This document shows positions 23,751 through 36,865 of a stretch of 64,000 nucleotides of DNA, piece by piece (the first letter of the stretch is position 1; each line of letters starts with the position of its first letter). The DNA is from Zoroaster sp. YZ-2022 (taxonomy: Eukaryota; Echinodermata; Asteroidea; Forcipulatida; Zoroasteridae). Below the pieces are notes generated by a model. That model made no database searches, was not told the DNA's origin, and saw only the letters and a program-made list of their open reading frames with translations. The stretch lies in NCBI GenBank assembly GCA_029582265.1, contig CM055823.1, positions 11,287,716 through 11,351,715 on the forward strand, read 5' to 3'. A program made the translations under genes and the position numbers.

Positions 23751-25840
23751 ATAGTTTTGAGGCTTGCATGGTGGAATATCGATATCGCGGTTTGCGGTAA
23801 CACCAGGTTTATTCAACTAAGGGAAGTTGAGGTACAGGTTCTGAAAAGAACCGTATCGATAAACTCGTATCTCAACCTTCGTAAGGAGAAAGGTTCAAGG
23901 AAAACCCAAATTGCAACTGCTTTTTTTTCTACGTCGTTTATGAGAAATATGGTTCAGGAGAACCAGGGGGACTTCAGGTTATTCTCAACGTTTGATTAGC
24001 CTGCTCTAATCTTCTTCAGGAGAATGAAGAGGTTTGCCGATGCAACTCCAAGTAGTATTTTGGGATTATGTTAGAATGGGAAGTGTCTGATGGTGCTACT
24101 GTTGTGTGATGTGTTGTGATTGGTTGCCACCGTGGCATTGTTCTTGTTGTGTGTTTCTGCTGTGTGTGAGTTGCCCGCTGGGCGATCAGTGACAGTGGTG
24201 TGGGGGGGATGGTGATTGAATGCCAAATGTTGATGAGAAAGCCGAGTCCTGGGGACAGTGCGTTTATGAATCTCAAAGCCTCTGATACGAGGGGTGTACC
24301 AGTGCTTTCGGGCTATGATCTTGCATTCTGCCAGTCAATGATATGGTCCAAATGGGTGGAGTGTTTGATGATCGAGATTGCCAATCCCCCCGGGGCCGTG
24401 TGCCTTGTGTTCCTTGAGTCTGGTCGAGGTCTCTGCCGGTCCGCCAATGTACACTTTCCCACAAGTGCAAGGAATTGAAACCCCAGCTTGACGGCTGGGA
24501 TCATGTCTGCCCGGGGTGTGTAACGCTTCAGCTTGTTTCAGTCCGTAGAACCTTTAATGTCAGCTTCCCTCAGGAACGCTGAATTGTGTGAAGTGTTAGA
24601 GGGTAGCACGGGCAATGGTTTTTCGGTTGGCAGAGGATCGTGGAGCGCTCCTATTCGGGAGGAACTTAGCTTATCAGGTCTGTCCCATTGTCTCTAACAC
24701 GGCTAAGATGTTTCAACTCGGATGGCAAGTGCTCTTTATCACTGATAGTGTGCCCTTTCAGTAGGGTGCGATCACGAGGATTTCACGGAGGGTGGGTGGA
24801 ACGCCCGGGGCATTTAGGTAGCGGTCTGTGTGTGGGTTTCTGTAAACCGAATGCCCAAGTAAAGCCATCAACCCGTTTGGAAATGAGTACATAAAGGAAA
24901 GGAAACAGTCGGATGTCTCAGCCTATGGTGAATTGAATGTTCGGATGTTGCTGGTTGAGGTGACCGAGGAGTCACCAGTTTGTGGGAAACCCGGGTTGCC
25001 AAATGATGAAAGTATCATCTACGTATCGAAGCCATGTTTGGGTTTGTAATGCCGCCTCGGGGGCTTTCTGTTCAAATCTTCCATGAAGATGTTTGCTAGA
25101 CCGGGATATCGGGGATCCATTGAGTGCCCAAAGACGTTGATAGTAAGTCTCTTCCATTGGAAGTAGGGGATTTCAAAATAATGAAAGTAGATCTACGATT
25201 TGATCTGGCTTTAGGCTGGTTCGCTCCGGGAGCTGCATATCCTATTCGTATCGACTTGGTTACGAGGATAGCCTCGCTGTCGGGTACATTGGTGAAAAAG
25301 CTGACATCAAAACTCACTAGCGTGTCGGAAGGCTGCAATATGGTTCCCTTTATGATGTTGATAAACCCTGCTAAATTTGGGGTACATGGTGGGCGCCTTA
25401 CCACGAGTGGGTGTAAGAGTTTGTGGGGGTTGGGCGAGGTTATAGGGGGAACCTGGGGATGGAGACAATCGTCGGAGCGGTCTGTCTGGTTTATGAATCT
25501 TTGGTAGGCCAAAGAATCTTGGGCATTTCGAGCGGGAAGACGGAGGTGCCTGTATAGTGCTTTGGGTAAGGCTGTGTCGTTTAAGGAAAGAGTTGAGAAT
25601 AACCCGTGAAGTCCCCATGGTTCTCCTGAACCATATTAACCCGTGAAGTTACCATGGTTCTCCCTGAACCATATTTCCCCTTTAGCTACGAGTAGAGAAA
25701 AGAAGGTTCGAAATTGGTTCTCCTTGAACCTTTCTACTTAACGGTTGAGATACAGTTGTAAGACACGGTTTTTTTCAGAACCTGGCTGTACCTCAGCTTC
25801 ATTAGTTGAGATAAAAAATGGTGTTACCGAACCAAACGAC
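23751..25840 (-). mobile_element. Penelope-like element with terminal inverted repeats, decayed
   Basis: On the minus strand the RT begins near 25560 with FFGLPKIHKPDRPLR, continues with TLVSFDVSFFTNVPDSEA near 25290-25240, and has the catalytic YVDD at about 25014-25025. It is followed by a GIY-YIG endonuclease (CGKVYIG at about 24440-24465, then LKEHKAHGP-like). This order is diagnostic of EN-containing Penelope elements. Frames change several times, so it is inactive. The ends form long inverted repeats: about 23785-24000 against the reverse complement of about 25590-25830 share GGTAACACCA, GAGGTACAG, GGTTCTGAAAA and GTATCTCAACC. A target duplication ACTGGGAGCAT (23740-23750) / ACTGGGACAT (25841-25850) flanks the element, which sits inside the retroposon tail described at 22998-23085. 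Confidence 0.88.
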
Positions 25841-27165
25841 ACTGGGACATGTTTATATGGATTTGGCATATTTAAATACATGCCTTTCACAATGCGAAAA
25901 TTCACAAGATATTGATATATTATATGTAAGTTTAAGATGAAGATGTGTTTGTTTTACTGAGCTAAATTCCATCACAAATTTGCAGCGATTTTATTAATGT
26001 TATTAGCATTTTTTCTTCAAACAATATTTCCTATTAAGAGTATTTTATGCATAATGGAGTTCGAAGAGATGAGAAAATGACCAACATCTCGGTCATAATT
26101 TAAAGAAAGAGTGCGGGCCCAAGATACAGCCACCACTTTTCTCTCTGACTCTACTCTAAAAGACAATAGAAATACCACCATATTTCCTAAAAAATATGAT
26201 TGCTAATGAGAGGACAAACTAGTAAATGAGATGGAAATGTAGTAATTAGTCAAGGCCTGTTGGGACGAGGTTGGTTTTGTGCAAATGCTTGCAAGAATAC
26301 AATTTGTGCACAATCATGACAATGTGATACTATAGGCTGGCTACCATCAATCATCATCCCGTAATCCGTATATACTGACTTGTTACTGTACTGAAGTAAC
26401 TGTTGAACTTGAAGGCACGGCAGGGCCTACAAATATAATCTTTGGGGAAACATTCATTCTATAATTTTTTTTAAATCAAGGAATCTAAACCACAACTGTT
26501 GTTAAATAATTAAAAAATAACCTAGGCCTACCTTCAGTTCGTAAACGTCCATGGTCATGACCGAGTTACGCGTACGTTACCGTTAGCCTGTTGATCGACC
26601 TTCAACTTATCCTGGAGACATTTCAACGACGAGGGAAGATTTTTTCTGCCCAGGCACACCATCCTCGTCCATGAGTTTCCCCAAAATCCAAATGGATTTT
26701 TAAAGAAACTTCATGATTAAAACTGTTATTAAGTTATAACATTGATCGTCGCCGCATGCAGCTGAGTATTTACTTTACGCATTCATATAGGAATGCACAA
26801 CGATCGACACGTGAATGAATTCGCACGTCACACACGTTTGGGACCCAACTTAATCACAAGTTGTCGCAACTCTCCCAATATATATACGGCTCTATGGTGG
26901 ACCAAGAATGAATGGTTACTAGCCTGCAGCGGACGCTGCGGCATTCTCCACTTTCAAGGAAATTTCTATTTTGGAAATTTTGAAATGTTTTGACGCTCAA
27001 GGAAATTTTTGAGGAAATAAAGAAATCTAAGGAAATGCCGTAAATTTAAGAAATTTAAGGAATGTTCGTAAATATTCGATATTTTTTTACGAAATAATGT
27101 TGCATAAAAATTACACTTACACCTCGGTCAGTTGCCTGGATATTTTCTACCTGTTCTCCAAGGAT
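25841..27165. other. Non-coding, with a simple repeat of TAAGGAAAT type near 26950-27060
   Basis: The stretch has no gene. At about 26950-27065 the motif (A)TCTAAGGAAAT / TTTAAGGAAT is repeated. A related repeat lies at 29095-29165 in a mirrored setting. Confidence 0.45.
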
Positions 27166-27169
27166 AATC

Positions 27170-28715
27170 AATTTGTCTTTAGAAAGTGGCGTTTTCAATT
27201 GACTGGAAAGAAGCCCTTATTCTTCCGTTAATTAAGAAAGAAAATTTGATTGTACAAAATTACAGAATTTTCGGCTAATTAGAATCTCAGTACATATCTG
27301 TTAACTGAAAAGGCAGTGTATGAACAGGCAAAACACATGACTGATAACCATTGTATCCATTGCTACAGTCAGCTTTACGAAAGAATCACAGCACTGAGAC
27401 TGCACTTCTCAAAGTAAAAATTTATTTTACTAAAATAATTTTCAAATGTCACTTTACTGTATTGTTAGACCCATGCTGCTTTTGATACTGTGGGTCATAC
27501 AATTTTTCTGGATCGATTAAAGTCTAAGATTGGTATCTCTTGTAGCTTTAAATTGGTTTAGTTCTTATTTATCCGGTAGGAATCAACGTGTTTTAATGAA
27601 AGGGCTCTTCTGATAAGTTTGTTGTCAATTGCGGAGTTCCACAAGGATCATGTCTAGGACCGCTGCTTTTAGTATATACTCATCCAAACTGTTTGACATA
27701 GTAGATCGGCATCTTCCTAACACTCATTGTTATGCTGACGACACCCAACTGTACATTTCTTTTAAAAACCTTTTAATTTGTTAACCAAGAGCAGGCTTTA
27801 CAGCTTTAAAACATAGGACATGACTATGGATGTTAAAGATAAACTTATGATTAACGATGCCAAAAATGAATTTATTATTATTGGGAGTCGATTGCAATTG
27901 TCTAAATTAACTATACCAGACTTAACAGTGGGGGGTTTTTCTATCACACATCCTTGCAAGTTTGCAACTTAGGTTGTGGTTTGACTCAAATTTGACTATG
28001 ACAAGCAAATTACAAAAAATTGCTCAACTGCGTTCTATCATCCATAATATTAGAAGAATCAGGGAAAAACTTATCAAAGAGGCGCTAGTTGTTGGTTCAT
28101 GCATTCATTACTAGTCGTCTCGATTACTGTAATAGCTTATTTTATGGGCTTTCCCAAATTCGCAATTATCTAAACTACAAAAGGTACAAAAAGCCACTGC
28201 TCGCTTGTATGCGGTACACCACGGTGGAGTCATGTTATGCCCTTACTTTATCAGTTACACTGGCTGCCGTAGCTGATTATCGTATTAATTTAAAATTATT
28301 TGTTGACATTTCCCACCTTTTCCCAGATTATATTATTGAAAGTTGACGTTAGATAATTCCAGCTATTCTTTACGTTCCAAAACAGGTTGCTTTTAAATTA
28401 TCCTAAAGAAAAAAATGAAAAATCTACGAGACAAATCATTCTTACAGGCTGCGCCCACATTATGGAACAAATTGCCCTCAAATATCCAATTAATTCAGTC
28501 TCTGTCTGTCTTTTAAAAGAGCTTAAGACTTTTCTTTTTTAAAAAAGCATTTGGGTTTAAATTTTTTTATTTTTAAGTGTAACTTTGTTGTTTTCATCTT
28601 TGACTTAATGTATTAATCTGTTTGTTTTACTATTATGTGCTAGTTTTAAGATTGTAATGCGCTTTTGTACATTTTATGGAAAACCAAAAAATTATTATTA
28701 TTATTATTATTATTG
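27170..28715 (+). mobile_element. LINE (L2/CR1-like), 3' part with (ATT)n tail
   Basis: Plus-strand RT pieces appear in order: WKEALILPLIKKEN near 27205, VNCGVPQGSCLGPLL at about 27620-27665, the catalytic YADD at 27731-27742 ([13 protein letters not shown]), and HAFITSRLDYCNSLFYGLS at about 28098-28155. The 3' UTR ends in (ATT)n at about 28690-28715. The block order is the same as in the LINE at the left edge. Frameshifts break the ORF, so the copy is dead. The 5' side is truncated, as is usual for LINE copies. Confidence 0.85.
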
Positions 28716-29210
28716 ACCAGATTTGACTAGGCACGGGACAAACAGCCTAGTGCCCGGGCGCATGTTACTTGTTAGGACAGCCATGGGCTGTCTAACATGA
28801 CGTCAGATTTTCATGCTACCTAGGCTGGCCTAGCACATGTATGTATGTCTGGTAAGTGACCACCCGGCTGCATTTAAAGAATTAAAGTTACACTAGGCTG
28901 CAGGGGTAGGGGCACCAACTGATGGGGGAAAGGGGTGCAAAAAAGCTTATTTTCCCATGAATTGACTTTCCATTTTTAAAGGTTTTTGGGTTTTTTCAAC
29001 AGCATGCACTTCTTATGGCCTACTGCAATCTTTAATTATGAAACTGTGTATGCCAAAAGGCTAATACATTTGATGATTTAACTTTTTTTAAATAAAACTA
29101 AGGAACATCGGGAAAAAATCTAAGGAAATCTAAGAAATGTTTCTGAAATCTAAGGAAATGTGATTTTAAAGTGGAAGCACCTGAGCGGAGATTGGTTTAT
29201 CAAATCACAG
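28716..29210. other. Non-coding, with one strong hairpin
   Basis: GTTAGGACAGCC (28771-28782) and GGCTGTCTAAC (28786-28796) are inverted copies with one bulged base. No gene is seen. Confidence 0.6.
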
Positions 29211-29679
29211 CAGATCAGGGCCCAGTAACGTCTTGCACCAAGACTAGCTAAAATACACGTAACTGCGCTGCATATCCGCACGAGAAAACTCGAATTGACA
29301 GTGTTCCAAATTCAACAACATTTTAGATTTCTTCTGTACGTGCCCAAATTCGCCGGGATTCCATCTATTTATTATTAGCAATCCCACACAGAAATATCTT
29401 TCTTGTGATTTTTAATTTCAAGATAACCGAGAAGTGTATTTTTAATTCAGAGGATACTGATAAGTATTAGTGATAAAACAAGAAAGTTACCATGTGAAAT
29501 TCTCAAATTGAGAGTAATTAATTTTAAAAAAACTGAATAAGCTTACATTTCGATCTGTAGTTGATCGTCCTCGAGAAAATGTTTAGCCTATGCCTTTGAT
29601 GGGATGGGTCTGAGAAAGGAAGATGTTGAGTTATGCAAAAATAGAGGTTTACAATAATCGAACTAATAACACTAACAGG

Positions 29680-30740
<1,061 letters not shown>

Positions 30741-31174
30741 GCAGTCCACACCTTGACTAATGAGAATCCAATTTGTGACTTTTATGGTAAATTGTTCACA
30801 CAAGATCTTTTTAACTGAGACAGAGTCATTACAACACATGCTTTGGGAAATAAAGGGTCAACATTTTCGGAAATGTGCAAAAATTTTCTTCACATACAGG
30901 GGCAACTTTGGGAAATTAACAAATTGTAAAAAATCTCATGTTGATACACGTAGCAGTTATGATGAGAATGTTTTGTTTGTCAAAAATTCTTTCATCTAGG
31001 AGATAACAAAATTGTTGAATTTGCAAAAGCCAGCAATTTTTGAAAAACATTTTGTTTTAAATATGTAAATTAACAGTTCTGTGTTTGTTCAGATAAAAAT
31101 TAAGGGAGCAAAATTGAAATAATCACAGGTTAATTTTATGATGCTGTGTTTAAACTAGATATTTGAAACCGAAT

Positions 31175-31398
31175 TAAGTTCTGGTGTTGCCAGCAGCAGG
31201 GTGTGGGTTCGGGGGTTCGGTCGTGACACTTGTGCCCTTTGGGAGCAAGGTACTTAACCAAAATTGCTTCGCCTTGGATGGGACGTAGCCGTAGGTCCCG
31301 TGTGTTGTGTAATGCACGAAAGAATGCGCCTTTAGCACCACTTAGTTGGTGGATACCGCTATATAAGTCCACACATTATTATTATTATTATAATTACC
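31175..31398 (+). mobile_element. tRNA-like SINE with (ATT)n tail (short form)
   Basis: Contains a B-box-like GGGTTCGG, then CACTTGTGCCC and GAGCAAGGTACTTAACC. The 3' part is CACCACTTAGTTGGTGGATAC..TATATAAGTCCACA, closing with (ATT)n. The same family occurs at 35420-35735 with a longer middle. It lies in the 3' flank of zinc-finger copy 2, at a different point from the SINE in copy 3. Confidence 0.75.
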
Positions 31399-32380
31399 AA
31401 TGGTGTCCCTTTTCCTTTATTTTATTTTCCCGAAATTTGTATGGTTATTTTCAGAATTTTTTTTATCAGACTTGCTTTTTTACTTGAGAAATGAAAACGA
31501 AAATATTTCACAAAATAAAATATCATTAATTCATTTTGCTACATGTTACAGAAAAACAATGTTTTATCTCACAACTATTTGAGAAATATGTCTTTTTTAC
31601 ACCATTTGTTTTCACTTTATCTCGTAAACAGCAATTTTCCCAAAATGAAAATATTGTAGTTAACATAAAAAAGGGTTGCCATTAAAAAGTGAAAACACTT
31701 GTGACACATTTTAAAATAACCTCTGAAGGAACAGGTACCATTACAATTTTCCATGGATAGTTTATACCCAAACTCACTGTAAATTGTAATTTTCAATTTC
31801 ATTAATTTTTTAAATTTAATTTGTTGTCAAAGGTACAGTATGGTGAATGATTCCTAATTAAAAAAAAAAAATAATAAAATGGAAATATTTTAAAACATAC
31901 TTAGAGCAAAGCTGATAATGGTATTAATATTATAAAGAGTTTTTAGTCTGAGCAAAACCCCCTTCACCCCGGAGTGTTTTAGACCCCAAAAAAAAAAAAA
32001 AAAATTTTATAAAAATAATGAAACTGCTCACCCACATCCCATCCAAATATTTTCGAGGAAGGTCCTGACGGATTTTGAAGATGGAAAATTAAAGAATGTG
32101 CTGTTTTGGGTTGTCTTTACAAAAAAGTTCAGCCCTACATCTTAATTACCCTTCTTCCTGCTTTAGTTGAAAATCCCATCTGTAACCCATTAGTCTGTAA
32201 CCCATCCATCTCCTTCAGTCAATTTGTGAAAGGTTTAGTTTTGGAGGAAATTGATGCAACATTATAAAATCATCTGGGCAGTGCCTGCTGATTTTTTTAT
32301 CTTTATTTTATTTAATTGTTTGAAGAGACATCATTTCAGTTCAATTCAATTTCAAGGGACTGAAAACTTTGATCAAGAAT

Positions 32381-32759
32381 TTAGGGGTGTGCGTTTCGGG
32401 TATTTTGGAACCGGATACCGGAATCAGGAAAATTTGATACCCGGATCGTTTTCATTTTTTATTGAAAACATGCTCCAGTGGTGTACAAAACCCTGTACTG
32501 TAAATTGTAAAAATTGACTTTATAATACAGAGGATACCATACTATCGATCTTTTCTTTATTGGAGCGTAATCTCTTTAATTTAAAGATAATTGTCTGTAC
32601 AAGTGCATTGTTCAAGAGTCACAGATTTCTGTTTGCACCGCTCAAATGTTAAGTCCGAATTTTAAAAGTCGTTTACGGGTAATTGGAACCGAAAAATGGA
32701 ACCGGTTAATGACGTTCGGTCGGGGATCCGGATACCCAGATACCTGGCACAGCCCACAC
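32381..32759. mobile_element. hAT-like MITE in zinc-finger copy 2
   Basis: The left end reads GGGGTGTGCG..TCGGGTATT..CCGGATACC. The reverse complement of the right end reads GTGTGGGCTGTGCC..GGTATC..TCCGGATCC, an imperfect inverted repeat. Both sides carry GATCAAGAAT (32371-32380 and 32760-32769), which includes an 8-bp duplication typical of hAT elements. The paralogous position in zinc-finger copy 3 (about 37158-37175) has a single uninterrupted GATCAAGAAT. No transposase is present. Confidence 0.85.
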
Positions 32760-34011
32760 GATCAAGAATAGACACCGACCCGAGTCACGTGACCTAGTGA
32801 GATAAATGTAAACAAACCAAGTTATTTTAAATTCATAGCTCACCATTTGAGAATTAGATACCCTAAATTCACTGTATCACTGGTTTCAAGTATTCAAGAT
32901 GTTGGGGACCGTCTAGACTTATGCCTTCAGCTGAGTGAAACTGCAATTTTCTTAGTTTTCAAACAATTGTTAGTACCGGTAGTTTACTTTTTAATCCACT
33001 GATTTTATCAATATTGTGTGTTCATGTACAGTGTCTGTTCGTGCTATGGTAAGTATAATTGATATGTGATCACTCACTATCATCAGCCAAGGTATGTCCT
33101 TTGGGGTTTTGTTATCAAGTTTGTTTATTCTGGCAGAGTTCTAGTCCCCCCTAGCGGCGGGCCGGACCTCTACCCATGGGTTTTTGGGAGGGTCCATGCA
33201 TGGCCTGGTGTTTTTTGGGCTGGCATGGCTGTTGCATGCATGCAATAGATTAATAGGTCATGAATATGTATAAGACATCTGATCTGATTGGCTGAAATAT
33301 CGTGGGATGGGGCCGGGGGCCGGATATGCATATCATGCATGCATGCAGCTAGCATGCATAGCATGCATCAGAAATTAAAAACCCTGTGTAATAAACGGCT
33401 CTCAAGTAAAGTATACAGCGTGCTCAGCTCAATGCACAGAATTAATTGCCGAAACTGTTTATTTTTTTTGTCTCAAAACGGTCGATGGGCCGGGGGGCCG
33501 GGGTGTCACGGTGGTCGTGCTGATGATCAGACCCAGGCCGTTGTAACGTTTGTGCCTGCATTCTGCACACAGCGAGGAGCAAGGCGGTCGATCACAGCTA
33601 GTTAGCTACACGTAACTGCATATCCGCAGAGAAAACCCGAATTCGTCGGGGTTCCAAATTCAGCAACATTATAGATTTCTTCTGTACGTGCCCAAATCGG
33701 GATTCCATTCATTTCATTATTGGGAATCCACACGAAATAGTCTTCTTGTGATGTTTTTAATTTTGCCAATGATAACCGAGAAAGGGCTTTCAATTCAGAG
33801 GATACTGATAACAGTAAAGTGACTAATTGTGAAATTTCAATTGAGTAGCAATTAGTTCTGAAAAGAACTGGAGGTACAGCCAGTTTACGTTTCGATCAGT
33901 ATGCTCTGATCGTCCTCAGGAGAATAAAGTTGTAGCCTATGGGGATGGATCTGGGGAAAGGAAAAAATGTTGAGTTATGCAATATGGAGGTCACAATAAT
34001 CCAACTAACAG

Positions 34012-35010
34012 GATGAACTAGTACATTTTTTCCGGGGAAACTTTTGTTTGTGACATTTGTAACAATCTTTCTCACGAGAACACAATCTTAAGCAGCACCT
34101 GAGAGTCCACACGGTGAGAAACCATTTGCTGACATTTGTGGAAAAACCTTTCACAGTCAAGCTCACTTAAATGCCATCGGGCAGTCCACCAATGAGAAAC
34201 CATTTGTTTGTGACATTTGTGGAAAAATCATTCTCACATGAACACAATCATAGACGGGATCAGAGAGTCCACACTGGAGAAACCATTTGTTTGTGACATT
34301 TGTGGCAAACCTTCTCACGGTCAGGCTCATTAAATGCCATCGTCAGTCCCACCATGGAGAAACCATTTGTTTGTGGATTTTGGGGAAAAACGTCTCACAA
34401 GAACACAATCTTAGACGACATCAGACAGTCCACACTGAAGAGAAACCATTTGTTTGTGGCATTTGTGGCAAACCCTTTTTACAGTTAGGTACACTTAAAA
34501 AAACATCAGGCAGTCCACACCCTGGAGAAACCATTTTTTTGTGACATTTGGGGGCAAACCCTTTTTACAGTTAGGTACAACTTAAAATCATCAGGCAGTC
34601 CACACCATGGAGAACCATTTTTTGTGACATCTGTGGGAAATCCTTCAAACTAAAGGTTATCTTAGGGCAACATCAGAGAGTCCACACATGGAGAAACCAT
34701 GGCTGTCCTCCTCACAAATGCGAAAATCTACCACGGCATTATCAGATAGTCCAGACCAATGAGAAATCTTTAATTTCTGACATATGTGGCAAATCGCTCA
34801 AAAAACATCATCAAAAACATTTGTTTGTGACATTTGTGGCAAAAACCCTTCTCACGAAAGCATCTCTAAACGCATCATCAATTTGTCCAAAACTGGAGAT
34901 AAAAACCCTTTGTTCTGACAAATCATTCTTAAATGCAAGCAATCTAAGACAGCATCAGAAAGTGTGCAACAGTTTACAATTTGTTTTGATATTATTTCAT
35001 GTAAATATTT
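34012..35010 (+). pseudogene. C2H2 zinc-finger array, copy 3 (about 11-12 fingers, frameshifted)
   Basis: Readable fingers include TVHTEEKPFVCGICGKPF at about 34430-34485 and KPFVCDI/LFVTFVAN-type frames on either side of indels. The 84-bp period and the H..H spacing are conserved. Frameshifts occur at nearly every linker. The array begins after the shared acceptor-like ACTAACAG near 34003-34010 and ends near 35010 with incomplete fingers. Same interpretation as the other copies: a nuclear DNA-binding protein gene copy that is either a pseudogene or poorly polished. Confidence 0.8.
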
Positions 35011-35419
35011 TTCCAAAATGAATGCTCAAGACGCATCATGCAATCCACACCTTGACCGATGAGAAACCAAGTTGGACATTTATGGCAAATTGTTCACAAA
35101 TTTATTTCAGAGCTTTCTAATCTCAAAATTGTCATCAAATTCAAATAGATTTAGAGATAATGAACTTATATGGCAAGCAACATCGTGTTTTGACATTTTA
35201 TATTATTCTCAATTATACATCCAAATTTCTGTGGTCCAAAGAGGGTATTACGGTTTGAAACAATTTCAGTGTTTATCCCATGGTCCAACTGGAAATAACA
35301 GGTCAAAAATTTGTCTGTGAAATTTGCAGAAATTCCATCACATACAGATCAATTATTTGTAATTACCAAATTATCAAAAATCACATGTTGTTCACGAAGC
35401 AGTTATGCTTTCATCTCTG

Positions 35420-35703
35420 AGATAACAAGTTCTGTGTTAGCAGCAGAATGTGGGTTCGAACTCGCCGTGGCACTTGTGTCCTTGAGCAAGACGCTTAACC
35501 ATAATTGCTTTTTCCACCCAGGGGTTAAATGGGTACCTGTGAGGGCAGAGTTGGTTGATTAGCCCATATGCGCTGTAATGGCAGCAATTGAGCTTATACC
35601 CCAGGGAGCTGAGATGGTTTCAGGAATGATTTATGAGCAGGGTAATAATATAATGTGCCTTGAGCACCACTCAGTTGGTGGATACGCGCCATATAAGTCC
35701 ACA

Positions 35704-35735
<32 letters not shown>
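35420..35735 (+). mobile_element. tRNA-like SINE with (ATT)n tail (long form)
   Basis: Carries the B-box-like GTGGGTTCGAACTCGCC, then GAGCAAGACGCTTAACC. A middle section with GTACCTGTGAGGGCAGAG follows. The 3' block is CACCACTCAGTTGGTGGATAC..ATATAAGTCCACA, followed by nine or more ATT units. It matches the shorter SINE at 31175-31398 at both ends. Confidence 0.8.
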
Positions 35736-35739
<4 letters not shown>

Positions 35740-36672
35740 AAGAGCCAGTAACTTTTGTAAAACATTTTAAAAATATGTAACACTAACAGTTCTGTGTTGT
35801 TGTTTCTCATAAAAATGTCAGCACAAATTTGTGATGAAATTTACCAATGGTATACAGTATCTTCCTTGTTTTTGTTTTCAAACTTTTATGGTAATTTAGC
35901 AGTTTTTCTTTTCATCAGACTGCTATTTTACTTGAGGAAAGGAAAAAACAATACTTTCACAAAACAAAAGTCATGTATTTTTTCCTAAATTTTTTGTTTA
36001 GTATTATATTGCATTTGCTATTGTATTGTATGATATTGTATGATTTTGTTTACTGTAAGCGCCTTGAGCACTTCTTGGTGATTTGTAGCATTATAAATCT
36101 TCTGTATTATTATTATTATTGTTCTTTTTGGGTTTATATAGTTAAAGTAAACGATGTTTTATCTCGGACTATTTTGAGAAATGTCTTTTTACAGCATTTT
36201 TTTTCACGTTATCTCAGAAATAGCAATGTTCGATGAAAATATTTATTGTCAGTTAACATAAAGAAAGTTGCCATTAAAAAGTGAAAACACTTGTGACATC
36301 TTAAAATAACCTCGGGAACAGGAACCATTCCAATTTTCCATTGATAGTTTGTACCAAACTCACTGTTAATTTTTTGTATTGTTTACATTTTAAATTTCAT
36401 TTTTTTAAATTTCATTTTGTAATTAAAGGTATGGTGAACGATTAATAATTTAAAAAGTATAACGGTGAAGTATTATTAAACATACTTATTAGAGCAAAGC
36501 TGATGATGGTATTAATATAGAAATAGTTTTGTGTGAGAGATAAACCTTCATCCCAGAGTGCTTTCAGCCCCTAAGTTTATAAAAATAATTTTTTGGACAT
36601 GAACAACAACAAAACTGCTCATCCTCATCCCATCAGTGGGCCCTGACAGATTTTGAAGATGGAAAATCTAAA

Positions 36673-36865
36673 AATGGAAATCTCCTGACGCTGACTAGAG
36701 CAAACGAGTCGAAACGTTGAGAACAAACCAACCTGCTCTTCTCCAGTCATCACTTTTCCAAAAGAGATCATTACATGGTGTCAACCAAGGAACTCAAACA
36801 TCTACATCTAGCTCAACCATGCAAAGCCTGAAATCCTTCATCAGTCGAAATCTAGACAATCTAAA
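36673..36865 (+). mobile_element. Penelope-derived short insertion in zinc-finger copy 3
   Basis: The insertion begins near CTCCTGACGCTGACTAG..GAGTCGAAACGTTGAG, a signature that also occurs at the end of the Penelope element at 23985-24030 (minus). AATCTAAA is present on both sides (36665-36672 and 36858-36865) as a likely target duplication. Zinc-finger copy 2 reads straight through at the corresponding place (about 32085-32110). Confidence 0.65.

Noticed and set aside
33170..33380. GCATGC-rich palindromic cluster as a regulatory element
   Set aside because: Many short ATGCAT/GCATGC words occur, but with no fixed spacing or conservation in the sister zinc-finger copies by eye, so it is probably simple-sequence drift.
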